From Cyathus striatus (lineage: Eukaryota; Basidiomycota; Agaricomycetes; Agaricales; Nidulariaceae): a DNA stretch of 64,000 nucleotides. Within the stretch, counting starts at the first letter, position 1. Each line of letters begins with the position of its first letter. Both the position numbers and the translations under genes were made by a program. The notes beneath the pieces are model-generated. The model did not search any database. It saw only the letters and a list, made by a program, of their open reading frames with translations, and was not told the origin of the DNA. Shown here one piece after another: positions 1 through 13,300 of the stretch. Location: contig JAOVFP010000005.1 in the NCBI GenBank assembly GCA_025738555.1, forward strand, positions 3,100,001-3,164,000, read 5' to 3'.

Positions 1-841
1 GTAGAGTGTGGACTGAAGTTGATTCACCATGGGAGCGAAAATCCCACTAATATATGGCAGATTTTGAACAGTGGGAATACAGGTATTTGCTCCAGACAGT
101 ATAGTTTCTAAAGATAGCTTGATAAGGGGGATGTAAACGTACCAAAACAGATAATCTCACCATTCTTTAAGCCTAATATTGTAAGGATAACAAACACTTG
201 TGAGAGTGAAGCTACTACAATAAAGCCTGCAGTTAAGCAATAAATGATGGCGCCCCGATGGCCCGTCAGGGAATATACTCTAAGCAGAAGAATTACTTGG
301 TGGATATCAGCATTTGTTTCTCAGACAAATAGTTGACTTACACTGGAAAACTTCAGCTGCTGTCGTTCCGAAGATTAATGTCAGTATCCAATAGTCCCTG
401 CAACTTCGTGACTGTCAATACAGTGCTAAATAGTGATTCTGTAGATATATTGAAGACTCACAGCTGGACAGCAGAAAACACATTTTCAGATACATTTATT
501 CAAGCACTTCAAAAAAGGAAAAATCATACCTCAACCAAAGGTATTCTGACACTTGTCACTATGTACAGAGGAAGCGATTAAATTTTAATTATGTAGGGTG
601 ATTTCAAATGGGGCATACCATATATGATGAACAGTAAACACACCTCTGACCCATATAGATTAAATGTGTATGCACTCTTGAGAATCCAACTCGACTTTGC
701 GCGGCCCCTCCAAACCCACCACTTAATTTCTTCGTCCAGTGCAGCTAGATGGTTGCAGAGAAGTACAGTAAAGGATGCAGCAGGTAGGTACCTGGATGCT
801 AGGAGAGAACCGATGTTCTGATTCACAAGTTCCTCGGTCAT
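1..841 (-). CDS. DUF6533 domain membrane protein, N-terminal part (runs off left edge)
   Basis: No molecular function is known to me for this fungal family of multi-pass membrane proteins. Exons on the minus strand: 841-619, 558-530, 411-342, 277-161 and 107 to beyond position 1; all phases close with GT-AG introns. Exon 1 carries the DUF6533 signature (TVLLCNHLAALDEEIKWWVW, normally LTLDDEVxxIW followed by a membrane helix). Later exons encode hydrophobic segments with the family features 'CRDYWILTLIF', 'LYSLTGHRGAIIY' and 'GAIIYCLTAGFIVVASL', separated by short basic loops. The start chosen is the ATG at 841, which leaves about 20 residues before the domain. The gene is divergent from IML1. 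The exact acceptor of exon 4 is a choice between two adjacent AGs; the one used avoids a stop. The C-terminal half lies outside the window. Confidence 0.72.
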
Positions 842-1478
842 TTCTGCGGTACTACAGTGAGATGTATGTGGATGTGTTTAGCTTGGTTGAATACCGTATT
901 TTATCCATTCAAATATATAGATGGGAAGAGTTACTTCACATTCGACTCAGAAACAGTGGGATTACCATACTATGATAGTTGTCTAATATTACTGTGCTGT
1001 TTTGAGAACCAGATTCAAAACAGCGAGCTTGACGTCCATACAGTAATGCTGTTAAAAACAGCTAAGTGATATTTAACTAATGCATGCTGTTTAGATTTTG
1101 TTTAGAACACTGGTTGTACTGATCATTGATGTGGGTTGACGTTTGAGACTTGAATGTGGGGCTAATTTCATGTTGTATCTCTCTCTGGTGTAGGGTCGTG
1201 TGGTTGACGCGCCCTCGGAAGTAGATGAAAACAGAGAGTGTCACAGTGGGACACAATCGGAGTCTCAAGATCAGGCGCGTAGACCGCTTTAGGCAACACA
1301 CAGCCACCTGCAGCTGCAGCGTAACTTCGACCGTGGCCGTTAAATATTGTCTTTCCGAACACGAACACGAAATTCCACTTGAATTTTACTTGCAGACTCT
1401 CGATAAGAGGGTATCTATTAGCGATTTATCAAGCTGCTTAGAAACCCGTACTATACCCATGAAAACGAACTCCAGCCC
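842..1478. other. Divergent intergenic region, DUF6533 gene / IML1
   Basis: These 637 bases separate two divergently transcribed genes and should hold both promoters. The open frames here are short and resemble no family I know. No clear TATA element, tRNA or repeat was seen. Confidence 0.5.
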
Positions 1479-4400
1479 ATGACGACCTCCAGGGCCGAAT
1501 CTCAAGTATCGCAGTATGGTCGCAGACGATCGAACACCGCGCAGTCAATCTTGAGACCCATACCAGCCGCACCGCTAAAGATTGGCGACTCGAAGGTACT
1601 CAATTCGTGGGTTCATGATGTGAAGGATTCGACGACGGTGATACTTAATCACTCGTATTGGCCTGGTGTTGCAGAAGGGGATTTGCTGAGGGTCCAGAGC
1701 ACGACGTCGGACAACCCTGAGGCCACATACTTGTTTCTGGTTCCGAAGGATGACGGGTGTGCTAAACCGCAACTTCAAGTACGTAACCTAATATCCGTGC
1801 ATTTGCGGTGAGGAGTATGTTGAAGTTATGAACAGGTTTCCATTCCGAAGCCTATAGCAGATGCTTTTGGGATGAAAAACAACGGTGAAGTCCTCGTTAC
1901 GAAGGTTCGTACTCTGTTTTCGGCACAACATGCTAGCTGAAATCCGTTTTAGGTGGAGAAAGGAAGCTGCTGCGCGGATTATGTCGAATTCGTTTTCCAG
2001 GAGACATACCTTGGTAGAAACGATATGTGGAGGCTTGGAGAACATCTTGTTGGGCAGTACGTGTACATTGACGAAGAGATTTCCTTCGTTGGCTCTGTTG
2101 CAGCGAAGGTACAGAACATCTTTATCGGTGACAAAAAGGTCTGCATTGTGACATGCGCATTGTTCAATACTCTAGTCTAACAAAGGGAACCAGGTTCATT
2201 CAGCTTGCATCACTTCAGCCACGAAAGCAATCTACAGGTCTCAGTCTGCGAAAGTTACCATCTTCATCCAGATCTGCCGCGAGTTGTGGGAATTCGCAGG
2301 AGACGGGGAGCGGTACAACGAGAAGATTGTCCACTCTTTTCTTCCCGCCCTCTTTTCAAAGTGGAAAGAGGCTGGTACAAATCACACAGTCACAATTGTC
2401 CTCGTATCTCGCGTGTACTATGAGGAAAACGAGATCGACTATGCTGCAGGACCTCTACGCAGAGATGACAGGGGAAACTGGTACAAGGATTTCTTCAAGG
2501 TTATCACAGATCTTCAGATTATTCACGAATGGAAGCCTACGCTGGTAAGCCTCAAGAACTCGTTCTGGGACTTTCAACGCGACATTCTCTTGACACATCA
2601 TTACCACCGAGCAACTCAAGATTCAGCTATCGGAGAACGTTCTGCACCTTCTCAAGTCCGCCTTGTTGGTCGTCTGTCGTACGCCTACGAAGGGCCTATC
2701 CTCGAAGCTCTTAACTTTAGCTTGAACCCGACGGAAACACACTACATAGATCGATCGCTCTCACTTACAGGTGCCACAACACTTCTGATATCCCCGGGGA
2801 CAGGATACTTCCGCGTTAACAAGCAACTCCTTCGACTAACGACAATGCGGATGCTCGACCAAGGCTTTGTGCTTCATCTCATTCTCCTCACTAAACCTCC
2901 CTTGCACCAGACTCCCGTTTTTAGCTTTCAAGGGCTTGAGCCCATCCCGAAAGCCGAGCTTGAAGGAAAGTTTGATCCCCTGGCTTTGGATCCTCTTTGG
3001 GGTGGAGATGACTTGCCGAATAGTGACGAGAGGAAGAAGAAGACATTCTGGTGGGAGCCATTCTGGGTGTCGACGATATTTTGGGACAAGCAGATGGATC
3101 TGCCTTTCCGTACTGATAGGTCAGTAGCATTTGTTAACGCAGCCCATAATAAGAGACTTACAAGGACAACAAGGTTCATTGCTCGTGCCAAAATGCACGA
3201 AATTCAGATGCTGGGACTCTTGGAACACGATGTTCTTTCCAGTATCGAAGTACCCTTTCTCCCGAACATGCATAACGAACAGAAGACCGGACCCAGCATT
3301 CAAGCTCCATTGACGAAAGAGGATGCAGATAAATTTGACATGGACCTTTTCTCTCTGAAGATTACTCATAAGCTCAAGCAGTCCAATCGAGACAGTGCAT
3401 CTCTTACACCGTCGTATCGAGCGGGCGGCGAAAAACGAAGTTCTCAGCGCAATTCGGTGATAGCAGCAAGAATAGAAACGATTGAGGAGAGTCCAAGGAG
3501 GATCATGAAGGAGCTTCCGCCTGAAGACGGACCAACAGATGCTCTACACATGAAAGCGAAAACGAAGGAGCTGAGCACTTCTCCGTCACAGTCCTCTATT
3601 CGGTCTGTGTTTTCCGAAAAGTCACACAAGTCCAGTACATCCTCCAAATCTAGAGGTACCTCGGCAACTAAAAACGCCTCGCTTGCTTCTAAGCTGGCTC
3701 CCGCGTGGTTATTCAACCCCTTCCGTAGCGCCCCCAGTGAACCACAGACAACTCAAGTCTTTGCGTCTGCATCTCCTCGTAGTACTACTCCTGTTCCTCC
3801 GCCAACTCAAGCGCCAAGCTCGCCAATTAGGATGCCTACTCATGCCAAACCAACGGTTGCGACCGTTGCTCCAGTAGCAATCAAGAACAACACAAGCACT
3901 TCTATTCCTCGCTCGAGCTTTAGCAGAACGTTTGAGGAAGAAACGGTTGTACCGCATCGTGCCGCGTCATTCATACGACGGTCTCCCATGGGTACGCCCA
4001 ACGTTGGCTTAACTCCCCCTCGTGCGGACAGTTCTCTTGAGAAACGAAAGAGCGCTGGAAGTGCTATGCTTAGTCATTCTTTTTCTTCCTCTCCTAGTTC
4101 TTTCACAAATCCATCTCAGCTACAGCCTTCGATGTCTTACGCACACGCTGCTATGGCCCGTCGATGGCAGCATATCCTTCCCCAAGCTTTATATAAGCAT
4201 GACATGAAGTGGAAAACGCTTGTAACGCCAGGATGTCTTCCATTGACTGTTGAGCACTTCCCCAGTGTTGCGGAACTGGAGTCCACGTATGACGTGTTTT
4301 CGTACGATTTCGTTGTGGATCCGAGCGAAATGCGATCATTCCTTGTCAAGCCACCTGTTGTGAAGGGAACCTCGGACGAAGTGCGCCGAGCATGGGCGTT

Positions 4401-6509
4401 GGTAGTCATGCAAGGCATGGCTGCCGTGCGACTTGCGCAAGGATTCCAGTTTGTATTGAGGTCTTCAAAGCAAGGAAAGCAGGAGGAAAACCCCACATAC
4501 AGGCGATCAAAATCGTTCCTTGGGACGGAAGAGGATTCTTTACCGAAGCCTATTGGGGCTTCGGATGTCCTCAAGTTCACGTCTGATGCAGTTTACCTCA
4601 GTATGACAAACCAGATCCATCGAATCTCATATACAGGAGATTCTATACAAGTTAGACGCTACGTTCGTCGTGTTTCTCCAACCCGCCCGTTTGAATACCA
4701 GTGCCTAATTTGGCCGAAGCTTGGAGGTAGCTGACCTTTCTCAATACTGTCCTTGAAAAAGAGAGCCATGCTAACATGTTGTAATTGTAGTGGGATATAC
4801 TAAGCTCTCAACAACATTCGTCTCTCAGGGTTTGGAAAATTACGGGTGGAACAGGTACACATACTCTACCTGTCTCGTGCCTGTGATCTGAATCATTGCG
4901 TAGGTTGGATATGCTGGTAGCCGGTTATGAGCACAACTTCAATGAATCATTGCGTTATTGGCGTACGCGTTTCATCGTCATCCCAACTGCTGAATCCCCG
5001 GCAGTGAACACCGGGCCATCAGGGGAAAAGCTCAACGATGAGGAGATCCGAATTCTGGGGATAGAGAAGCTTGCAGAACAATTTACAAAATTGCGTTGGC
5101 AAACCGCAGAGGAGCGAGCGAACCACCCAGCTCCCCCAGTTCGTTTCCTTCCTACAACGCTTGATCCAGTTGCCTCGGTGATGGATGAGTCGCTGATGGA
5201 TCAATTGGATAAGATACACGAACAGGGACCTTTGCGTAAGAAAACCAAGAGTGAACGAGAGATCGCGGAAATGCCACTGGCTGCAATTGCGAAAGCCATG
5301 AGGGAAGATGATGGTGTTCCCATTAAAAACTATCAGTGGCATCACAACCAGTATCCTAACTCGTTCATAGGAGCTGACTTCGTATCGTGGCTCGTCAGAG
5401 AGTTTAGAGATGTTTCTTCGAGATCACAAGCTGCAGAATGGGGGGTCAAATTGCAAAAACAGGGTCTCTTTGAACATTGTCGCGGGTACCATAACTTCCT
5501 CGATGGGTACGTTGAACTCTAATCTACATCTTTGATCGGCTTCCTGACCTACATACCACTAGTCATTACTTTTATAGATTGAAAGGAGAGTATTCCGTAC
5601 CGATGACTCCCAAGGGATGGTTCAGGCGCTATGCTGATGACTCTGCCCGGGAGAGCTACTATCCTTCCAATGTGGCACGGCCGAAGGTTTCCACTCGAAG
5701 ACCCAAGAAGAGACTTATTCTCAGTCAGACTATGGTTATTGATGTCGATCCAAACAAGGTACATATCCCAAAATCTCCTTAACTCTTTTTCAGCCTTAGG
5801 CTCATTTTGTGTGCTATAGCGGAGTGACCAAGCCGAATCTGTAGTACTGGATCACGATATCATTCATAATCCGGCTACCGTCTTCCATTTTGAGCTTCAG
5901 TGGATAGGAACCACAGCCCGTTGTATAGAAGACCAACTCCGTTCCTGGAACCGCACTATCGAGCGATACGGTTTGAAACTTGTAGAGGCCTACGTAACTC
6001 AAATCAGTGATATTAGGAACCGCAATGCCTTCCAATCCTGCTATCCTCTCCGTCTGTCAGTTCCTCCGCCCTTCGTCGTTGATTTAGATAGGCGTGTCCC
6101 CGAAGGGACTATAGTCTCTAAATATTTCGAATATGCCTTACTTCATAAATTTGGCTTCGTTCTAGATGTTGAGGCTTCGGACCTGTACCCAGAGCAAGTT
6201 GATGTGATATACTCCTATAGGCGTTCCCCCTATAAGTACTCTCAGTTTGTACACCGTTCCGGGGTTGCTTTCATTCAGGTTATTGGGGGAACGCAGGGCT
6301 TCTTGTTCCTTACTAACCGGCTTATGGGTCCAGGAAGAATGGGGCCAGGCTCGAAAAACAAGGATTATAAACCAGGCGCCGCTGCTGAGGAGATCAGAAG
6401 GCAAATGAATGACTTCTGCTCGAATCCCAGCGTACTCAGCGAGTTCTACGATGAGCAGTTGAAATTACTTCCACAGGCTCCGGAGGAGCCACCGTCGTTG
6501 GTCATATAG
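1479..6509 (+). CDS. IML1: IML1/DEPDC5 homologue, GATOR1 (SEACIT) subunit
   Basis: Catalytic-side subunit of the SEACIT/GATOR1 complex, which promotes GTP hydrolysis by Gtr1/Rag and so restrains TORC1 at the vacuole when amino acids are scarce. Eight exons: 1479-1778, 1836-1904, 1953-2138, 2194-4726, 4791-4854, 4904-5506, 5578-5758, 5820-6509; phases close and give about 1541 aa, close to yeast Iml1 (about 1580). The N-terminal IML1 domain spans roughly residues 70-330 (for example CCADYVEFVFQETYLGRNDM and FIQICRELWEFAGDG). A Ser/Thr/Pro-rich linker covers about 560-800. The conserved LSTTFVSQGLENYGWNRLDM block crosses the exon 4-6 junctions. A DEP domain lies at about 1185-1260 (FIGADFVSWLVREF) and a conserved C-terminal domain follows. 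Introns are 48-71 nt. The ATG at 1479 gives a short basic leader before conserved sequence. No defects were seen. Confidence 0.95.
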
Positions 6510-8078
6510 TTGTTCCCCTTGTTGATTGAGGTTGTGTTGTTGGAATAAAGCTTTTATGTATTATTAGATATCTTAATGTCATAACTTCCTTGTTAATCAG
6601 AAGAGTTGAGTGTTTGAGTGTTTGACTCAGAACATCCTCCGTACTGGCCGCTTCCATTCATTCTTAAATTGATCCTTTTGTGTCCCGAAGTCGTATCATG
6701 AACATAGTTAAGAAGCCGGCACTGAGAGGACGTTTGAGAAAGTGAACTCTTAAGTGAGCGGCTCGATTCATTCACCAAGGCAAAAGTGCCCTTGCAGGTC
6801 CCCAAGCTCACGAGTCACGAAGTAATCCACCGCAATGATACTGCCTTAGGTAGATGCCATAGTCCGTTTCGGGGCCGTGTCATGCACATACTATACAATT
6901 GAATGAGGAAATGCGGTCACCAATGAGAGGATTGCTCCATACAGCAGCACATCAAGGTAGGGGAGAGCCAGTGCGTGCAATGGAGATAAGGGATGTGCGG
7001 GGCTCGGAGGGCTGAGAAGATCTATTACAGCTATACTGCACAAAAGAACACTACATGCTCAGTTTCTCTTGGGAGAAATCGAGACGGTTTATCCATTAAC
7101 ACTACCCGCAGGTATCATATGTGGACAGGCATAGCTGACACTTGTTCGCCGCTGTGTCTCACTTCCTGTCAATGACTGCGTAGCCCTCTGGATACAGTAT
7201 GAAAAGTGCTCATAAACAAGGTCTTTTCACACGACGTCAACATGCCCGGTTCGGAGCACAGCAGATGTCACAGAAAGCTCGAGTCCTGTTTCTGAGACCT
7301 TGAGAGTAGAATGTGGGCGGCACGGCAACATTTCCTCCTGGAAGCCATGAAGCTATGACCGGAGTGCTACACCGCATATCCCGAAACTGCGTCAAGTCAA
7401 GCCTGCTCACGACTTCATGTATTGAAATGCGCCAGTATATGCACCATTGCCAAGTGAGCCGTCATTCAAAAATAGATTAGGAAGCGGAACGGAGAGGACG
7501 ACGGGCCGCAGAGAGAAAGACGCGCGGCAGTCCGTACAGTAGACGGAATGTATTCCGTCCATTAACGAGACATTCCGGAAAACATTGCACAAGCATTCTT
7601 ATTCGAGAGGAAGAACGGAAACTGCCTAAACTTTCATGTGACGGATTCTCCTATACCTTTCGGAGGTTTACACCAGCCACTACGCTACCCTTGCCAAGCT
7701 AGTCTGAAGTAGTAGTCCGCGAACAAATATAGCTCCTATTCTGAAGACCCCATTAGCATACATCTTTGCTAGTGAACATGGAGATTCACCAAAATACCAG
7801 CCGCATACAAGATACAAAAAATGTCAGTTATACACATCAAATCTTAAGTCGTCATCGATATACAAAACAAAATACAAGCCTTAATATCTTCAATCTTCAA
7901 CTTCAATGCCGTAGCTGTGGTTGTTCCAGATACATACTCACGTATCGCAGCTAAATCACCAGCCAGACAAATTGACAGCTTTAGAAGGCCCTTTTCGCGC
8001 TACAGTCTATTAGATCAAAGGGAATGTGTATTAGGTTACCGCAGCGGATATTAGATCGTGTGTAAGAGAGCAGAACAT
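6510..8078. other. Convergent intergenic region, IML1 / NAA20
   Basis: About 1.57 kb between two convergent genes. It should contain both 3' untranslated regions; an AATAAA-like signal (GGAATAAAGC) lies near 6542-6551, about 35 bases after the IML1 stop. Short open frames on both strands show no recognisable domain and no splice pattern linking them. No repeat of note apart from a small GAGTGTTT duplication near 6609. Confidence 0.4.
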
Positions 8079-8846
8079 CTATTGCACGTCATGGGCGCTC
8101 ACAATCATATCCCGGCCATTTGATCGCACAGAGCGACGGTTGGGATCTCGCGATAGTGGTTTGCGCATATCTACCGACAGTCCCCGATGTCAGCCAACAG
8201 CGCGCACGCAAAGGAGCGAAACGAACCAAACGCGTCTTCCTCATCTCTCCCTCCCTTCCCTGCACCCAAGTTCCCATAATACTCTCTCACTCTTCTATAT
8301 ACGCTGTACCCAAGCCCCTCGTACATCTCTATTGCCACTGTATTTGCGCATCGAACGAAGAGATCAACAAAGAACCCTTTGTAGATCTCATCGGAGACCA
8401 TTTCGAGGAGGCCCATCATCTTTCGTGCGAGGGAGAGTCGGCGATATTCGGGTGCTACGGTTAGTGCTGTTACGTGCCCGTGCCATTCTGTGCTGCTCCC
8501 TTCAGCTTTTCCGAGCACTATGATGACACGTTGATAAGTAAAAGCGATATAAGAAAGAAGCTGGTAAGACATACCATAGCCCATCATGCGACCGCTTGGT
8601 GCTTCCTGCACACAGCAGAGATCTGGCCATCTTGAGAGATAGCTGAGGTAGAAGCTTATGCCGTACTAAGACATTTACTAAGTACGATGGTTGGGGTAAG
8701 TTCCAACTAAGAACTCACAGTTTCTGTCCAAATATCCAAGTTACTAGAAAAAGCGATTGGTCAGGAAGTCAGTAACGAACAGTGAAAACGTACATGTTGT
8801 TGAACTTGAACATGTCTGTTGCTTTGAAAGGACGAAGTACGCTCAT
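8079..8846 (-). CDS. NAA20: N-terminal acetyltransferase B catalytic subunit (Naa20/Nat3)
   Basis: GNAT-fold catalytic subunit of NatB, which acetylates nascent proteins starting Met-Asp/Glu/Asn/Gln at the ribosome together with Naa25/Mdm20. Five exons: 8846-8794, 8743-8719, 8665-8575, 8517-8227, 8170-8079, giving 183 aa, typical for the family. Diagnostic blocks: MSVLRPFKATDMFKFNNINL at the N-terminus, YLSYLSRWPDLCCVQEAPSG, EWHGHVTALTVAPEYRRL (acetyl-CoA binding), FVDLFVRCANTVAIEMYEGL and GYSVYRRVREYYG. The last intron (8226-8171) restores the conserved C-terminal DEEDAFDMRKPLSRD; reading through it would end the protein in unrelated sequence. One oddity: the R-x-x-G-x-A acetyl-CoA motif reads RRLSLA, with Ser in place of Gly. 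The gene is divergent from cutinase 1. Confidence 0.95.
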
Positions 8847-9613
8847 TTTGAATAAGTTGTGGTATGAAGACGGTAGTAACAGTCGTGGTCGTGGACTGGT
8901 GGAAGGAAAAGTTCGGGTGAGAGATCGACGTTACGGAAACAAAAATTATCGGTCCGGAAATAGCGAACATCATTAATCATTCTTCGGTTCAAATCAAGTT
9001 GTTCAAACTTCAACTTGACTTCAACCTCCTACAATCAACTCTTTCAACCGTCGATATTCGACGCTCTATTCAAGCTCTATCACAAAGATGAATACTAATG
9101 GATGCTCAAGCTCAAGAATCGTTTCAATTCTACTAGAACACTCGAACTTTTGCTTGACTTTTGCTTTGGCATAGTTCAAATTCCACTGGAAAGACCTTTC
9201 AAGCTTATTTTCCCTGGAGCTCTTCAGACTCAAGAGATGTCGATGATAGGAGGCCAACTGATATGCTTCATAGTTGCTAAAGGCTCTAAGAAATTTACCT
9301 TCGGATGGCCGAAGAAATGGCCAAGCACACCTTCCATGTCTTCCTACCCCATGTGAATGCAACCAGTCGTGTTACCCCGTATCATCATCAGACACCCGCA
9401 CAAGTTGTCATTCAGGATGTGCTTCCGTGTTTAATTGCAATGACAGAGAAACAAGGCGGGTGACTAACTTTGTACCTGGTGGATACCCATCCCCTTGGAC
9501 GTACTTCGTGAAAGGTATTTAAAGATTTACTTTGAGGTTTAGAATAACTTATCCACTTCTTTCTCGCTAGGTCTCCCTATTCTTCTTAAACTCTACTAGC
9601 TTCACTTTCATTC
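8847..9613. promoter_or_regulatory. Divergent intergenic region with cutinase 1 promoter
   Basis: These 767 bases lie between NAA20 (-) and cutinase 1 (+). A TATA-like TATTTAAA at 9516-9523 sits about 90 bases before the cutinase ATG and is followed by a pyrimidine-rich stretch (TTCTTTCTCGCTAGGTCTCC), as is common at fungal start regions. Imperfect TCAACTT/AAGTTGA runs occur at about 8990-9060. No gene was recognised. Confidence 0.4.
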
Positions 9614-10333
9614 ATGTTTTTCTCTCTTCACATCCTTCTTTCTTTAACGCTGGCTGTCTTGTCAGTTACCGCATCTCCCATCCCAGAAGGGCTCCTGCAG
9701 CGTCAACCTCAAAGCTGTTCGGATGTCCACGTTCTTTTCGCCCGCGGAACAGCTGAGATTGGAATTCTCGGTACAGTCGTAGGACCACCCTTCCGCGCTG
9801 CGTTGAGCAAGGCTTTGGGAGGAAAATCAGTGGCGTTTGAGGGTATAGATTATCCTGCCACCATTGCTGGATTTCTTGTTGGCGGGGACCCAGGAGGCAG
9901 TATCACCATGGCAAGTAGGGTGTCTAGCATCGCCGGACAATGCCCTAATGCTAGGATCGTCATGTCTGGTTACAGGTGCTTCTCTTCACTTAACTATTTG
10001 CTCTTTACTCATCCCGAACTAGCCAAGGTGCACAGGTTACACATAATGCTGCCAATCGACTCTCTGCATCCGTTCAGGAACGTGTCAACGCTGTGGTTAC
10101 TTTCGACGATCCTTTTGATAAAAAGAACCTTCCTGGTATCCTTCAGGATCGTCGCGACACGTTCTGCAATACTGGTGACCTTATTTGCCCTGGTCTCTCT
10201 ATTGTCCTTGCTCCTCACCTTGCTTATGGATCTGTGCGTGACATACTACGCTCTTCGACGAAATTAAAGCTTACACCTTATCTTCACACAGGATGCGCCG
10301 AACGCAGCCAAATTCATTGCTTCTCTGGTGTAA
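9614..10333 (+). CDS. Cutinase 1 (CE5, secreted)
   Basis: Secreted serine esterase of the cutinase family (CE5), hydrolysing ester bonds of cutin or similar polyesters. Exons 9614-9975, 10023-10233 and 10292-10333 give 204 aa. Residues 1-20 are a signal peptide (FFSLHILLSLTLAVLSVTAS). The nucleophile motif GYSQGA is split by intron 1, whose junction falls inside the serine codon (AG|C). Asp lies in CNTGDLIC and His in APHLAYG, completing the triad. The four cysteines of the two family disulfides are present (SCSDV, QCPN, FCN, IC). The usual FGDP after the fourth strand reads FDDP here, and the following residues (FDKKN) differ from the three paralogues (DRDTA-like). It stands alone about 23 kb from the other cutinases and is divergent from NAA20. 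TATA-like TATTTAAA lies upstream. Confidence 0.93.
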
Positions 10334-13300
10334 GCTATAGACGATAGTTGTGAAAGAAGGTACTAGAAGTGTAAAGTTAGCAAAGATCAGTTGATCTGAA
10401 AATACTATACACTGGTCTTCGAAGCACTGATTGCTTCAATACTACCTTAAAGCATGATTCCTCTAGAAAACCCACACCCACTTCAATACTCTAGCTAGCT
10501 TTAAAGCATCACACTGAAGCATAAACGCCTTTCGCGTCTGCAAATCCTAAGTATATTTGTCGAGGTTCCTTATAATCATGAGTGTCTGGACTCCGAGCTA
10601 GGCGGACAAGCTAGTTCGTCAACTCGTTCCGGCGGCTTCTCCACTTGCATTATCAAGGAATCAGCGGTGATAGCTTCGGTATCTACAGGTCGGTGCTTGC
10701 AATTCCGAGTGCTTGATATGTGCTGATGATGTGCTGCTTTCTGACAACTGCTGTGCATGCGGCATGTGTGCCTAGCTCACGTGCAGAAACTCGTCCGAGA
10801 ACCACGCAAAATTGGGTAGTTTGCAAAGAGTATGTATCTGTCATCTTATCAATGCTGCGTAATCCGACCGGCAGTGGTCATCACTCTCCTTCGTGTTATC
10901 ACAAGGCTTCATTCGAGTCACTGCGACTCGACAATAAGATTTCTAATCGGTCAATTCAAGGACATCGTTCGCAGTCGTGAGTCTCGGCTGATGGTTATCA
11001 CAACTGGATACAGAGGCCAGTCAGCCCTATGCACTGCCTATAATTTGCTGCCACTGGTGCGGAACCGCTATCTGAATTGTTCGACCTGGTTTGGACGGTG
11101 ATTTTCAACCGTCGTGTCCTCACAGACCCGAAACATGCAACAACCAATGTCATGGTTGAACGAGACGCGAGCGTTCGCGTTCCTACTAGCCTACACCATT
11201 TTCACAAGCTGAAGGTACCGTCCTTTTCATTTCGGTCAGGTAGGGTATTGATTAGATGAACAGGGTCCTGCATAATCATCAGTAAATGCTAGAAGGAACT
11301 CAGAGTCTGCGCAGAACGAAAATTAATGGAGTCTTCAACATTCCTGGCTAATGGATGACCCCTTATATTCTCATCGTGACACGGTCGTGGAGAGGCATGG
11401 ACTATCTACCTCCACCACCGACGCTACGATTGTTTCGCGAATTACATGATCTTGAGACAATTCTTTGGGCCAAAGGTTACCCAATGGTGTGTATTGATCC
11501 TATTTCCTCGTATAAAAATCGGGCTCACATGTTAACAGCAACAGAGAACGTGAACAAATTGGATTCTGCTGGCGCCAATAGACCTCACCGTGGACCCTTA
11601 AAAGTTAAAACGAGATGCCCGTCATACCTCTTGAAACGCTCAATATTCAAGCCCACAATCCCCCTCACTCGATCATCTCATATGGTTATGAGTATTGAAT
11701 CCTTCCCACAGTCGCAAGCCTCATGATATATCTATTCTGAAACAAGGTTTTTCTCCTTGTCTTAGCATTGCAAGCAGACAGCTGTTGTCGTCAAGAGGCG
11801 GAGAAGACCGTCAAAACGAGCTCCACAAAGTATCGAGCCAGCTTTAGTCCAGGTAAAATTTGCTATTATTCCCCGTCCTCACACCTACCAGCTGTTTCGA
11901 TCATCCATTTTATTCCACTCCGCAAGCTAACTTATTACATATTTAGGACATTATTGGGAATCCCCAGGAGCCTGTGGTCTCTGCCAGAGACATGACCTAC
12001 GATCCATGGCTGTGAAAAACCATAAGGATTCATGAGGCGTCGTCGAATGCCTTTCTGATATCCTGTTATTATGATCAAAATGCACTTTTCGGCCCGTTCA
12101 ACCATATTAACGCCCTTACTGGTCATGCTTGATCATAAGCAAGCAGATGCAAGATGCTAGTGGATCATATTATGGGCAACGAAATTTGTATTACCTTATT
12201 ACTTAAACTCTATGATCGTCGTTCCTTCTGATCATCATGCCAAAGGTCGGTATCTCATTTATTTTATTAACGGCTGCTTCTAACTTCCTGCTATAACTCT
12301 CGGTCAAGGTGTATCAGTTACGTACCAACCCGACTCTCGACATGAGGCTTCCAATTATGTCAATGATCTTTGGCACTCAGCGAGCCATTCTCATTCTTGG
12401 GAGTCGCTGCAAGACGCCAACTACCTAATTCACTCGGAAAAGATGTATGACTATGTTCAGATTAACATGCTCCAGCGGCAGCGATATTCCGGTCTAAACT
12501 CAAGAAAAGGAACCTAACAATAATGAGTGCTCGTTAAAAACTATCCTGTATGATGTTACTGATTTATAACTCGTAACCTTACCACTCCAGTCATTGTCAA
12601 TACTCAAGCCTACTATTATCTTATCTGGCTCGTGTTGATCTATTGTCTCCGAGCGAGGTGATTGGTCCACTATTCTACACCCCAACGCAAGAGTATATAG
12701 ACCATTTAGTATTCAAGCGCATCATCATCATGACAAAGTATTGAGTGGCCTAGATTCTGACCCAGCGCTAAGATAAACACCCAGCGTCGCTAGTATCCGT
12801 GTCATCTGAGGTAAGTACATACATTGTTTTCCTAATATATGTACTACCTGGGATCCTTACGATAATGCATAATCGTCTACGCAGACAGCAGGTTAAACAC
12901 GTTGTTCTTGAATTGTTCACCGTTTGCGTCTTCTCAAGGAATGGTGCGATATTTTATGAACAGTGATTTTTTTAAAGAAAACGAACTGATTCGCTTTGCT
13001 GGAGAGGGCACGACAAATGCTCGGCAGAGCTAGTGATGACATGCGGTTGTACTGCTATGCTTCTTGTAATATCTTTCGCCATCACCCTTGCCCAAGTCAC
13101 CCGCCTCGTTGGGCGCCTCCAGGTCAAATTCGTCTATTTTAGGCAATTTCCCGCCTCGTGTCCGCCTCATTGATACTAAGCGCTCTCTTGATAACTCAAT
13201 GCGTGTACTTCTCATGCCATTCTTCGCCCCCATGTTTTGTTCAATGTTCCTTCTTCAGCCGCGCTTTCCACTCTTGCTGGGCCTCGTGCAAGGAACATAT

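Noticed and set aside
333..581. Plus-strand open frame of 82 codons
   Set aside because: Antisense to exons and introns of the DUF6533 gene, which closes in phase over five exons on the other strand.
11355..11726. Plus-strand open frame of 123 codons
   Set aside because: No domain, no neighbouring exons and ordinary composition; could be chance in a gene-poor tract.
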